Of a stretch of 61,624 nt of DNA, positions 25,379-35,886 are shown piece after piece. The DNA is taken from contig CAINEY010000025.1 in NCBI GenBank assembly GCA_903847945.1, positions 1 to 61,624 of the forward strand, in the 5' to 3' direction. The stretch comes from an uncultured bacterium. GTDB taxonomy: Bacteria; Bacillota_I; Bacilli_A; Erysipelotrichales; Erysipelotrichaceae. The notes below the pieces were generated by a model. It saw only the letters and a program-made list of their open reading frames with translations, did not search any database and was not told the origin of the DNA. A program made the position numbers and the translations under genes. Every line of letters starts with the position of its first letter. Position 1 is the first letter of the stretch.

Positions 25379-26152
25379 ATGGACCAAAACCCTTTAGATG
25401 CGCTAACGGCTAACCTGTATCAGTTTACCAAGAAGGAACGGGCCATCGCTGAGTTTATCTTAGGCGACCCGCAATATGCCTTTCAATGCGACGCTGAAAC
25501 CATCGCCCAAAAAACCGGCACTTCAAAAGCCGCTTTCATTCGATTATGCCAAAAAATCGGCTATAACGGGTACGCTGAGTTTCGTTTCGCGCTTTCACGG
25601 TCGATGTTCTCAAATCCACCAGAAGCCGTTGCTACCGATGATCCCATCTTGAGGATCACTCACGCCTATGCCCGTTTCATTGAGCAAATTCCTAACTCGA
25701 TCTCCCTCGATGATCTGCGAGCCATCGCCTCACTTATCCTACAGGCGCGCAGGGTCAAGATCTTCGGGTACAACAGAACTTTTCTCAGTGCGCAGCAATT
25801 ACGCATGCGCATGGGCAAAATGGGGCTCGATGCGGAAGCTATCGGAGATACCATTTCGATGATGGATATCGCCGAGACCATGACGAAAGTAGATGTCATC
25901 GTCTTGTTCTCCATCAAAGCGCTCGATCAGTTTTACGGAAACTTCGTTCGGGAAGCGCATAGTCGGCAATGTCCGATTATCCTGATTACGATGACACCTA
26001 ACAACAAGTTTACGGATTTAGTTACTCATCAGTTGGTGATGCCCTACATCTCGAAATCAACAACCAAGGCTTTCTTGGATGATCAGGCGATTTTCTTTGT
26101 TTTCATCGAGTTGCTGCTCAACGAACTCGCACGTCAAGTCAGTACCAACTAA
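25379..26152 (+). CDS. RpiR/MurR-family sugar-responsive regulator
   Basis: 257 residues. An N-terminal HTH_6 domain (LTKKER-like FTKKERAIAEFIL, AETIAQKTGTSKAAFIRLCQKIGY) is followed by a SIS domain that binds a phosphosugar (VKIFGYNRTFLSAQQL, VIVLFSIKALDQF, LITMTPNNKF). The ATG at 25379 lies six bases after an extended -10 (TGC-TAAGAT) with no Shine-Dalgarno, a predicted leaderless mRNA. It is inserted between the two leftward operons of the sulfated-sugar locus and is the natural regulator of both. Confidence 0.93.
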   Translation: MDQNPLDALTANLYQFTKKERAIAEFILGDPQYAFQCDAETIAQKTGTSKAAFIRLCQKIGYNGYAEFRFALSRSMFSNPPEAVATDDPILRITHAYARFIEQIPNSISLDDLRAIASLILQARRVKIFGYNRTFLSAQQLRMRMGKMGLDAEAIGDTISMMDIAETMTKVDVIVLFSIKALDQFYGNFVREAHSRQCPIILITMTPNNKFTDLVTHQLVMPYISKSTTKAFLDDQAIFFVFIELLLNELARQVSTN

Positions 26153-27902
<1,750 letters not shown>

Positions 27903-28202
27903 TTAATCCCCCAGGAGCTCTTTGACTCGATCGATGACTTTCTTCCCATTCATAGTTCCATAGGCAACCATATCGATGGCTTCCACTGGACAAGTCACTA
28001 ACTCTTTTACTTTATTAAGGTTGAATCGGATCTGAGGTCCCAAAAGCACAATGTCAGCACCTTTCCCACTAATCGATGCCATCGAAACCGGGTGAGCATC
28101 AATATCGATCTCGTATCCGATGGACTTGGCATACTCTTCCATTTTTGTAACAAGCAGACTGGTAGACATTCCTGCGGCACATAATAACACAATTTTACGC
28201 AT
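27903..28202 (-). CDS. PTS lactose/cellobiose-type EIIB
   Basis: 99 residues. The phospho-cysteine P-loop is KIVLLCAAGMSTSLLV (Cys8). Further family marks are VSMASISGKGADIVLLGPQIRF and PVEAIDMVAYGTMNG. ATG 28202 with AAGGG upstream; the longer frame has no ribosome binding site. First gene of the IIB-IIA-GH1 operon, driven by TTGACA-N17-TAAAGT. Confidence 0.95.
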   Translation of the reverse strand: MRKIVLLCAAGMSTSLLVTKMEEYAKSIGYEIDIDAHPVSMASISGKGADIVLLGPQIRFNLNKVKELVTCPVEAIDMVAYGTMNGKKVIDRVKELLGD

Positions 28203-28262
28203 AGGACCCTTTCTGATCCAAATAAGGATCTGACAGATGGCTGTCACATTGAGTTCACCATC

Positions 28263-28291
28263 ACTTTACTGTCTTACTAGGGGTCTGTCAA
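28263..28291 (-). promoter_or_regulatory. Promoter of the IIB-IIA-GH1 operon
   Basis: Minus strand TTGACA (28286-28291), 17-bp spacer, TAAAGT (28263-28268). Operator site C lies just upstream. Confidence 0.8.
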
Positions 28292-28304
28292 GGAATTTTG
28301 GAAT

Positions 28305-28335
28305 ATATTTCATATTTCTATTTTTATTGAAATAT
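28305..28335. promoter_or_regulatory. RpiR-type operator, site C
   Basis: ATATTTCA-N15-TGAAATAT, a perfect 8-bp inverted repeat between the divergent IIB operon and the maturase gene. It has the same spacing as sites A and B, about 3 kb away. Confidence 0.7.
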
Positions 28336-28376
28336 CTACCGTCCACCATTTGGTTCTCTGTGCTACAATACAGGTA

Positions 28377-29471
28377 ATGAAGCGCAATGTCTCTTTTCTG
28401 ATCAAACCTGCCAGTTCGTTATGCAATCTGCGTTGCACCTATTGTTTTTACCATGATGTCAGTGCCCATCGCATGAGTACCTCCTACGGCTTGATGTCGG
28501 ATGAAACGATGAAAGCCCTGGTTCAACGATCGGTGGGTACCTTTACTGACACGGAGATCACCTTAACCTTTCAAGGGGGTGAACCAACCTTATGGGGATT
28601 GGATCGCTTCAAAGCCTTGGTGAAGGAGACTGAGCTTTACACAGATCGTCACAACACCCTCCATTGGGCCATTCAAACCAACGGAACTCTGATTGATCAA
28701 GAATGGATCGCCTTCTTTAAAGAACACCGGTTTCTGGTGGGGTTATCGATTGACGGGCCCCGACGCAATCACGATCATTTCAGAATCAACGCCCAGGGTT
28801 TACCAACCCAGGACCGGGTACTACATACCGCCAAGCAACTCAAAGAAGCCGGGGTGGACTTTAATGTGTTGACCGTTCTGACCCAAACCTTGGCTAAACA
28901 GCCGGAAGAGTTGTACCGGTTTTATCGCCAACACAACTTCACGCATGTCCAATTGATTCCGTGTTTACCCGGTATTGATCAAGCCAAGGATCCGTTTGCG
29001 TTGACCCCGGATCGATTCGCCAGTTTCTATACCCGCTTCTACCAGCTGTGGTTGGAGGATTACCAAAAGGGGTCCTATTTGAGTGTTGGACTCTTCGATA
29101 ACGTGATCCCGATGTTTGCGGGGATGCCTCCTTTACAGTGTGGCATGTTGGGCTATTGTTCGCCGCAGTATGTCATTGAAGCTGATGGCAGTGTCTATCC
29201 CTGTGATTTTTATGTGCTGGATCACTACCGTTGCGGCAATATCCGTGATCTGTCCATTGAAGACATCCTTCGCAGTGAACCGATGCAGCGTTTCCTGAAC
29301 GAGCCCAAGCGCATGTCTCCCCTTTGTGCTGATTGCCCCTTCAAAGCGATGTGTCACGGCAACTGTAAGCGCCTCAACATCACTTATTTCGATGATCAGC
29401 GCTGCGGATACCGGGAGTTCTTGACGGTGGTCTCACCAACCATGCGACAGATTGCCGCTCGACTCAAATAA
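28377..29471 (+). CDS. Anaerobic sulfatase-maturating radical SAM enzyme (anSME)
   Basis: 364 residues. The radical SAM cluster is CNLRCTYC (CX3CX2C) near residue 15. ITLTFQGGEPTLWG and the C-terminal SPASM segment (CSPQYVIEADGSVYPCDFYV, CADCPFKAMCHGNC) hold two auxiliary 4Fe-4S clusters. The family oxidises the Cys or Ser of sulfatases to formylglycine without oxygen. The Cys-type sulfatase at 22361 is the obvious client. The ATG at 28377 lies seven bases after TGC-TACAAT, without Shine-Dalgarno. The annotated upstream extension has no ribosome binding site. Confidence 0.94.
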   Translation: MKRNVSFLIKPASSLCNLRCTYCFYHDVSAHRMSTSYGLMSDETMKALVQRSVGTFTDTEITLTFQGGEPTLWGLDRFKALVKETELYTDRHNTLHWAIQTNGTLIDQEWIAFFKEHRFLVGLSIDGPRRNHDHFRINAQGLPTQDRVLHTAKQLKEAGVDFNVLTVLTQTLAKQPEELYRFYRQHNFTHVQLIPCLPGIDQAKDPFALTPDRFASFYTRFYQLWLEDYQKGSYLSVGLFDNVIPMFAGMPPLQCGMLGYCSPQYVIEADGSVYPCDFYVLDHYRCGNIRDLSIEDILRSEPMQRFLNEPKRMSPLCADCPFKAMCHGNCKRLNITYFDDQRCGYREFLTVVSPTMRQIAARLK

Positions 29472-29498
29472 AAATCCACCTTGCGGTGGATTTTCTTT
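29469..29498. terminator. Bidirectional terminator after the maturase gene
   Basis: AAAATCCACC-TTGC-GGTGGATTTT followed by CTTTT, shared with the convergent ABC exporter gene. Confidence 0.9.
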
Positions 29499-31366
29499 TA
29501 ATCCGTTTCCGGATCGAATTGGGAATTGTAGAGGTTGGTGTAGAACCCGTTTTGAGCCATCAGTTGCTCATGCGAGCCTTGTTCGACGATGTTGCCGTTA
29601 CGCATGACCAGAATGAGATCGGCGTTACGGATCGTGGAAAGGCGGTGAGCGATGATGAAACTGGTACGGTTGGCCATGAGTTTATCCATGGCTTTTTGAA
29701 TGAGCACTTCGGTACGGGTATCAACGGACGAGGTCGCTTCATCCAAGATGAGTATCTTGGGATCGGCCAGGAAGGCTCGGGCAATCGTCAAGAGCTGTTT
29801 TTGACCCGCAGAGACGTTGGAGGCTTCTTCATTGAGTTCGAACTGATAACCTTTGGGCAGCGTATGGACAAAGTGATCGACGTAGGCGGCTTTGGAGGCT
29901 GCCAGAATGTCTTCCTGGGTGGCGTTAAGGTTGCCGTACTTGAGGTTGTCTTCGATGGTGCCGTTGAAGAGCCAGGTGTCCTGCAGGACCATCCCGAAGA
30001 CAGAACGCAGATCGGCCCGGCGGTAATCGCGCAGATCGTGACCGCCGTCGGTGATGCTGCCCTGATCGACATCGTAGAAGCGCATCAGGAGTTTGACGAT
30101 GGTCGTCTTGCCGGCGCCGGTGGGACCGACGATGGCAATGCGTTGACCCGGTTTGATGTCGGCACTGAAGCCTTGAATGACGGGTTTATCCGGCAGGTAG
30201 CTGAAGTGAACGTTCTTGAATTCCACGGAGCCATCGAGTTGGGTGACATCGACCGGATCGGTGACATCATCCACTTCTTCGGGTTGTTCCAGGAAGGCAA
30301 AGACGCGCTCAGCCGCAGCCGCGGTGGACTGCAGGGTGTTGGAGATCTGCGCGACTTGCGCGATCGGTTGGGTGAAGGAACGGACGTACTGGATGAAGGC
30401 TTGGATATCCCCGACTTTCAGTTTTCCGTCGATGGCCAGCATCCCACCCAACAAGGTGACGGCGACATAGCCCAGGTTACCCACGAAGTTCATAAGCGGC
30501 ATCATGGCTCCGGAGAAGAACTGGCTCTTCCAGGCACTGTCATAGAGGGCTTCGTTGTGTTCATCGAAGGTGGCCAGGGATTTTTCCTCCCCGTTGAACG
30601 CCTTGACGATCACGTGTCCGCCATACATTTCTTCGACATGCCCGTTGACTTTACCAAGCGTGGCAGCTTGGATCTTGAAGTACTTCTGGGAGAACTTGAC
30701 GATGACCATGATGAGGCCAAAGGAGATCGGCAGGATCACCAAGGTGGCTAAGGTCATTTCCCAGGAGATGGTCAGCATCATCACCAGGACACCCAACAGG
30801 GTGGTGGTGGAGGTGATGATCTGGGTGAGGTTTTGGTTGAGCGTCATTCCGATCGTATCGACATCGTTGGTGATGCGGCTGAGCACATCGCCGTGCGAAG
30901 TCTGATCGAAGTAACGCAGGGGCAGCTTGTTGATCTTGATCGAAAGGTCTTTGCGGAAGTTGTAGGCGATCGTATTCCCGACCCGGGACATGATGAAGCC
31001 TTGAACGTAAGCAAGAAGCGTGGAGATCCCGTACAGGGTCACCAAGTAAAGGATGATGTCGCGTATCCCATCAAAGTCGATGGCGGCTCCGGGAATTCCC
31101 TGCATCTTCGCCACCAAACCTTCAAAGAGCTTGGTGGTGGCCTGACCCAAGATCTTGGGTCCGGCAATCATGAAGGCGGTCGATCCGACAGCTAAGATAA
31201 ACACCAGTCCAAACGCCAGCCAGTACTTGGAGAGGCGTTGGATCAGTTTACGCATGGTGCCTTTAAAGTCTTTGGCTTTTTCGCCACCACGCATCATCCC
31301 CCCCATCGGGCCTCCGGCTCCGGGGCCGTGTTGGGGACGTTTGTTTTCGGTGGGCCGGTTACTCAT
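29498..31366 (-). CDS. Heterodimeric ABC exporter, subunit B (canonical catalytic residues, altered signature)
   Basis: 622 residues: a short Gly/Pro/Met-rich N-terminus, a six-helix exporter domain and a nucleotide-binding domain. Walker A is GPTGAGKTT, Walker B plus catalytic Glu is ILILDEATSSVD and the H-loop is IIAHRLST, all canonical. The signature is VSAGQ instead of LSGGQ. It pairs with the upstream subunit, which has the opposite pattern. The ATG overlaps the end of subunit A by 8 bp. Third gene of a MarR-led operon, so probably drug or toxic-compound export. Confidence 0.94.
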   Translation of the reverse strand: MSNRPTENKRPQHGPGAGGPMGGMMRGGEKAKDFKGTMRKLIQRLSKYWLAFGLVFILAVGSTAFMIAGPKILGQATTKLFEGLVAKMQGIPGAAIDFDGIRDIILYLVTLYGISTLLAYVQGFIMSRVGNTIAYNFRKDLSIKINKLPLRYFDQTSHGDVLSRITNDVDTIGMTLNQNLTQIITSTTTLLGVLVMMLTISWEMTLATLVILPISFGLIMVIVKFSQKYFKIQAATLGKVNGHVEEMYGGHVIVKAFNGEEKSLATFDEHNEALYDSAWKSQFFSGAMMPLMNFVGNLGYVAVTLLGGMLAIDGKLKVGDIQAFIQYVRSFTQPIAQVAQISNTLQSTAAAAERVFAFLEQPEEVDDVTDPVDVTQLDGSVEFKNVHFSYLPDKPVIQGFSADIKPGQRIAIVGPTGAGKTTIVKLLMRFYDVDQGSITDGGHDLRDYRRADLRSVFGMVLQDTWLFNGTIEDNLKYGNLNATQEDILAASKAAYVDHFVHTLPKGYQFELNEEASNVSAGQKQLLTIARAFLADPKILILDEATSSVDTRTEVLIQKAMDKLMANRTSFIIAHRLSTIRNADLILVMRNGNIVEQGSHEQLMAQNGFYTNLYNSQFDPETD

Positions 31367-33560
31367 GGCTCAGTTCCTCCGACGTCATTTGAGACAGGGC
31401 AATCTCACGGTACACCTCACAGGTGTCCATCAGATCACGGTGCGTGCCTTTTCCGACAATGCGTCCGTTTTCCAGGACGATGATCTGATCGGCATGCAGG
31501 ATGGTGGAAATGCGTTGAGCGACCACCAGTAAGGTTTTATCCGCGAGTTCCTTATGCAAGGCACTGCGCAAAGCCAAGTCGGTCTTAAAGTCCAAAGCTG
31601 AGAAACTGTCATCGAAGATGAAGAGGTCCGGATTCTTGATGAGGGCCCGGGCAATCGAGAGGCGTTGTTTCTGCCCACCCGAGACGTTGGATCCGCCTTG
31701 AGCGATGTGCTCTTGGTAACCATCGGCCTTTTCGGCGATGATGTTGGAGGCTTGAGCGATCGAAACGGCTTGTTGGAGTTCGGCTTCGGAGGCATCCTCT
31801 TTGGCGTACTTCAGGTTGCTTTCGATGGTTCCGCTGAAGAGCACACCCTTCTGCGGGATATAACCGATGCGCTGACGCAGGTCCTTTTGAGGCACATCAC
31901 GCACATCGACGCCGTTGACCAGGACACGGCCATTGGAGACATCGTAGAAGCGCGGGATCAGGTTGATCAGTGTGGATTTCCCGCTGCCGGTGGATCCGAT
32001 GAAGGCCGTTGTTTCTCCGGGTTTAGCAGTAAAGCTGAGGTCATGGAGGACATCGTCATCCGCGTTGGGATAACGGAAAGTCACGTTCTCAAACACCACT
32101 TCACCGGTGCGAGTCGCTTCAAAGGCGCTCGGAGAAATCGGATCGGTGATGGAAAGCGGCGTATCCAAGACTTCATTGACCCGCTTGGCAGAAACGGAAG
32201 CCCGCGGAATCATGATGAAGGTCATGGCAATCATCATAAACGACATGATGATCTGCATCGCATACTGCATAAACGCCATCATATCGCCGACTTGGAGGTT
32301 CCCCAAATCGATTTCTTTCCCGCCGTACCACACGATGAGGAGCGACAAGCCATTCATGATGAACATCATGGTCGGCATCAGGAAGACGATGGCCCGGTTG
32401 ACAAACAGGTTGATCTTGGCCAACTCAGTGTTGGCTTTATCGAAACGGGCTTCTTCATAGGGTTCGTTCCCGAAGGCTCGCACCACCATGAGTCCGGAGA
32501 GGCTTTCACGCGCCACCAGATTGACCCGGTCGATGAGTTTTTGAATCAGGGCAAACTTCGGTAAAACGAAGGCAAACATGATGCCGATAAGACTCAACAT
32601 CACCACCACGCCCAAGGTGACGATCCAGGTCATGTTGTTGTGTTGGCTCATGACGCGCAAGATGGCTCCACTACCCAAGATCGGGGCGTAGAAAATGATG
32701 CGGAACATCATCTGAACCATCATCTGGATCTGCGTGATGTCATTGCCGGTACGGGTAATGAGGGACGCCGTGGAGAACTGATCGAATTCGACATTCGAGA
32801 AGCTCTCAACCTTGGAGAACACGGATTTACGCAGGGTCTTCGCCATGCCGGCCCCGATACGCGACGACAAGAGTCCAACCAGAATGGCCGCGGTGATGGC
32901 CATCAAGGAAATGAGCAACATCGTTCCACCCGTGGAAAGGATGTAGTTCATTTGATAGGCATCCATGTCCAAGCCCACCGCCGTATACTCGGTTTTGATG
33001 GCGACGGTCACGCTTTGATCCAGCATAGCCGGATCGAAGTTGGAGAAGCGCTGATCGATCTGCATCAAGAACTGGGCTTTTTGTTCAGCCGGCATCGCCC
33101 ATAAGGCATCATAGATCGTGACGCCCGGCGGCAAGGGGAACGCACTGGTATCGATCATGCCGCTATCCAGCGCCATGACCACCAAGAACGGTTTGGCCAT
33201 TAAATCCGCCAACTCGTCTTGCGTCATCCCGTCCAGGGTCAACACATACACGGCTTCATCAGCCAGAATCGGGTAATCGTCGATATACTCCGAATCGTTT
33301 TGATCGACCAGGGTGTATTGACTTAAAATCGCTTCGGTATCGTCCACCGAGACAAACAAGATCAGTTTATCCAATTCGCTTTGACGGATGACGGTAGGTA
33401 CCGTATCCGTGATCCCGCCTTGTTGGATCCCGGTATTGACGATATCTGACATCAGATCCGGTAACTTCAATTCGGCATTGGCTTGAGCAAACAACAAGCC
33501 GATAATCACCAGCGTACTCAACCAATACGGTCTTAAGTTACGCCATAGCAGTTTGATCAT
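31359..33560 (-). CDS. Heterodimeric ABC exporter, subunit A (degenerate ATP site, large extracellular insert)
   Basis: 733 residues, longer than the usual about 580 because about 170 residues are inserted after TM1 (from about residue 28 to 200), predicted outside the cell. Walker A is GSTGSGKST and the signature VSGGQ is intact. The Walker B tail is FIFDDSF (Asp for the catalytic Glu) and the H-loop is VVAQRIST (Gln for His). The site formed with the altered signature of subunit B is therefore degenerate, as in LmrCD/TM287-288-type exporters. ATG 33560 with AAGGAG; it overlaps the MarR stop by 4 bp. Confidence 0.93.
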   Translation of the reverse strand: MIKLLWRNLRPYWLSTLVIIGLLFAQANAELKLPDLMSDIVNTGIQQGGITDTVPTVIRQSELDKLILFVSVDDTEAILSQYTLVDQNDSEYIDDYPILADEAVYVLTLDGMTQDELADLMAKPFLVVMALDSGMIDTSAFPLPPGVTIYDALWAMPAEQKAQFLMQIDQRFSNFDPAMLDQSVTVAIKTEYTAVGLDMDAYQMNYILSTGGTMLLISLMAITAAILVGLLSSRIGAGMAKTLRKSVFSKVESFSNVEFDQFSTASLITRTGNDITQIQMMVQMMFRIIFYAPILGSGAILRVMSQHNNMTWIVTLGVVVMLSLIGIMFAFVLPKFALIQKLIDRVNLVARESLSGLMVVRAFGNEPYEEARFDKANTELAKINLFVNRAIVFLMPTMMFIMNGLSLLIVWYGGKEIDLGNLQVGDMMAFMQYAMQIIMSFMMIAMTFIMIPRASVSAKRVNEVLDTPLSITDPISPSAFEATRTGEVVFENVTFRYPNADDDVLHDLSFTAKPGETTAFIGSTGSGKSTLINLIPRFYDVSNGRVLVNGVDVRDVPQKDLRQRIGYIPQKGVLFSGTIESNLKYAKEDASEAELQQAVSIAQASNIIAEKADGYQEHIAQGGSNVSGGQKQRLSIARALIKNPDLFIFDDSFSALDFKTDLALRSALHKELADKTLLVVAQRISTILHADQIIVLENGRIVGKGTHRDLMDTCEVYREIALSQMTSEELSHE

Positions 33561-34015
33561 ACATTCTCCTTCGTGGGGTTCAGGCATCCGTCATCCGGAG
33601 TGCCGAGGATGGTGTTGACTTTTTTGATCAGCGTCAACAGCTGGGTGGTTTCGGCTTCGCCGATTTCTTCCATGATGCGTTCGAAAACCCGTTCGGCTTC
33701 GCGCTTTAAGGCTTGGGCAATGCCCTTCCCGGTCGGGGTCAACACCAGGTTGATCGATCGTCGATCCTGATCACTGGGAATGCGTTCGATGTAGCCGCGC
33801 TCCACCAAGCTGTCCATCATTTGGGTGATGGTGCTGGGGGCTAAGCCCACCATCGTAGCGATGTCTTTCATGCGCAAGGTGTGGTGACTTTCCAGTCCCA
33901 TCAGCGTCATGATCTCCCAGGGTTTGAAGTTGCCCTCAGGCAAACGGTGTTGTCGGACATTCTTGTTCATGACCATGAATTCCAACATAAGCTCGCGGGC
34001 GATGTTGTGTGGCAC
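33557..34015 (-). CDS. MarR-family regulator
   Basis: 152 residues. Winged helix at about 45-115: HTLRMKDIATMVGLAPSTITQMMDSLVERGYIERIPSDQDRRSINLVLTP-type arrangement, with the wing DQDRRS. The start is GTG 34015 with GGAGG 7 nt upstream. First gene of the exporter operon, so it probably represses the exporter in response to a ligand. A near-palindrome lies between its promoter and start. Confidence 0.94.
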   Translation of the reverse strand: MPHNIARELMLEFMVMNKNVRQHRLPEGNFKPWEIMTLMGLESHHTLRMKDIATMVGLAPSTITQMMDSLVERGYIERIPSDQDRRSINLVLTPTGKGIAQALKREAERVFERIMEEIGEAETTQLLTLIKKVNTILGTPDDGCLNPTKENV

Positions 34016-34030
34016 GTCAACCTCCTTCGC

Positions 34031-34049
34031 ATTCCTAATATTTCGGAAT
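34031..34049. promoter_or_regulatory. Putative MarR operator
   Basis: ATTCCTAATATTTCGGAAT, an inverted repeat with 7 of 9 pairs. It lies directly downstream of the -10 of the marR-exporter promoter. Confidence 0.6.
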
Positions 34050-34057
34050 ACGAAACA

Positions 34058-34085
34058 ATTATAACCACTTCCTAATCCATGTCAA
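34058..34085 (-). promoter_or_regulatory. Promoter of the marR-exporter operon
   Basis: Minus strand TTGACA (34080-34085), 16-bp spacer, TATAAT (34058-34063). Confidence 0.85.
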
Positions 34086-34191
34086 CAAGAACGCACACTT
34101 TCACACAATCTACGACAAATGGGTTCTTGTGTTGTTTTTATTGCTGAGTGCTATACTGAATCTGGGTCGTAGACCCCACCAGGAGTAATCC

Positions 34192-35076
34192 ATGTCCATT
34201 ATTGAAACCAAGCAGTTGACGAAGTATTACGGCAAGTCACGCGGCATCATCGGCGTTGATTTGGCCATCGAAGAAGGCGAGATCTTCGGTTTTATCGGTC
34301 CGAACGGTGCCGGGAAATCCACGACGATCCGTTTATTGCTGTCACTGATCCATCCGACCTCCGGCAGTGCAACAATCTTTGGAAAAGACGTCACCGTCTA
34401 CGCCAAGGAAATCCATCAAGAGATCGGGTATCTGCCGTCAGAAGTGTTTTACTATGACAACATGAAGGTCAAAGACCTGTTGAACTATTCCGCCAGTTTC
34501 TATAAGAAAGACTGTTCACAGCGCATTAAGGACTTGGCCAAACGCCTCGACTTAGATCTTAACCGCAAGATCGATGATCTCTCTTACGGCAACAAGAAGA
34601 AAGTCGGGATCATCCAAGGGCTCTTGCACAGTCCGAAAGTCATCCTGTTGGATGAACCCACGGGCGGACTCGATCCACTGATGCAGAACATTTTCTTCGA
34701 CATCCTCGCTGAAGAAAACAAACGCGGAGCCACGGTGCTCTTCTCGTCGCACATCCTCTCCGAAGTTCAGAAGCTCTGTCATCGGGTCGCCATCATCAAA
34801 GACGGCAAGATCGTCCGGGTGGATACGGTTCAAGCGATGAAAGAAGAAGCTTATCTCAAGGTTTCCTTTGAAACCAAAGCTCCGGTTGACCTGTCGAAGA
34901 TCGGATTTGATCATCTGACCCAAGTCGTTCAAAACGGCACAGAAGTCTCGTTCTTATATAAAGGCGATCTGAATGTATTGATGGGAGCCTTGGCGAAACT
35001 GGATCTGGTTCGCGTCAATGTCCAGGAAGCCGATTTGGAAGAGATCTTCCTGCATTACTATCAGAAAGAGGCCTAA
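34192..35076 (+). CDS. ABC-2 type transporter ATPase
   Basis: 294 residues. Walker A GPNGAGKST, signature LSYGNKKK, Walker B VILLDEPTGGLD, and an H-loop in LFSSHILSE. The C-terminal about 70 residues are the usual extension of CcmA/NatA-like ATPases. A TGC-TATACT extended -10 lies at about 34150 and AGGAG precedes the ATG. It leads a three-gene operon with two six-helix permeases. The substrate is unknown; such systems often export lipids, peptides or antibiotics. Confidence 0.94.
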   Translation: MSIIETKQLTKYYGKSRGIIGVDLAIEEGEIFGFIGPNGAGKSTTIRLLLSLIHPTSGSATIFGKDVTVYAKEIHQEIGYLPSEVFYYDNMKVKDLLNYSASFYKKDCSQRIKDLAKRLDLDLNRKIDDLSYGNKKKVGIIQGLLHSPKVILLDEPTGGLDPLMQNIFFDILAEENKRGATVLFSSHILSEVQKLCHRVAIIKDGKIVRVDTVQAMKEEAYLKVSFETKAPVDLSKIGFDHLTQVVQNGTEVSFLYKGDLNVLMGALAKLDLVRVNVQEADLEEIFLHYYQKEA

Positions 35077-35077
35077 C

Positions 35078-35878
35078 ATGACGGTTCTCTTCTTTGAGTT
35101 GAAACAGGGTCTTCGTTCCACTTTCTGGTGGTGCGTGGGCTTAGGTGCCGTCACGTTCCTGTTTGCGGGAGCGATGTATCCGGTCTATTACGATCAAGTC
35201 AATGTGATCAAACCGATGTTTGAAGCCATTCCGGAAGTTGTGCTTCGCTCATTGGGTGTCAACCTGGACATTCTCTTTACCAGTCTAGGTTTCTTCTCGT
35301 TTGTGATGATGTACCTGCATTTGATTGCGGGAATGCAGGGAATCTTGTTGGGCTTGGGCGTGATCGGAAAAGAACTTCGCCTAAAAATGATGGATTTCAT
35401 CTTGACCCGTCCCATGAGCCGTTCTCAAGTCTTTATTCAGAAAGCGCTGGCGATTTGGGTCCACTTGACCATCACCTGGATCATCTTCACCTTGATTGCT
35501 TGGCTGTCCATCGCCGGCTTCTCCAAAGAGCCGATCGATTGGCTGATCTTTGCAAATTTGTCTGTCTCGTTGTATGCGATCCAATTGTTGTTTATGGCCC
35601 TCGGCGCATTGATTGCGACGGTGTTGCGTAAGCTGAAAAGCGTGATCGGGGTTGGACTTTCGGTCGTTTTTGCCCTCTTCATCATGAACCTGATGCAAAG
35701 CATCTTTGAAGAGGAATGGTTACGGTACCTTAGTCCGTTTCAATGGTTTGAACGCGGGTATCTATTTGTTCACAATGCATTTGAACTGCCCATGATTGCC
35801 ATGTGGTTGATGGTGACGGTCGGTTCCTTGATAACCGCATATGTCGTGTACGTCAAAAAAGACGTTCACGCGGTGTAG
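35078..35878 (+). CDS. ABC-2 permease subunit 1
   Basis: 266 residues with about six helices and the ABC-2 fold (DFILTRPMSRSQVFIQKALAIW is the typical coupling-helix region). Start ATG 35078 with AAGAGG, one base after the ATPase stop codon; the longer frame would overlap the ATPase. It partners the 35887 protein. Confidence 0.9.
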   Translation: MTVLFFELKQGLRSTFWWCVGLGAVTFLFAGAMYPVYYDQVNVIKPMFEAIPEVVLRSLGVNLDILFTSLGFFSFVMMYLHLIAGMQGILLGLGVIGKELRLKMMDFILTRPMSRSQVFIQKALAIWVHLTITWIIFTLIAWLSIAGFSKEPIDWLIFANLSVSLYAIQLLFMALGALIATVLRKLKSVIGVGLSVVFALFIMNLMQSIFEEEWLRYLSPFQWFERGYLFVHNAFELPMIAMWLMVTVGSLITAYVVYVKKDVHAV

Positions 35879-35886
35879 GAGGCTCT

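Noticed and set aside
29486-30751. 421-codon frame antisense to ABC exporter subunit B
   Set aside because: Shadow of a conserved ATPase; no family match or ribosome binding site.
31665-32564. 299-codon frame antisense to ABC exporter subunit A
   Set aside because: Same reason as for subunit B; the minus strand carries all ATPase motifs.
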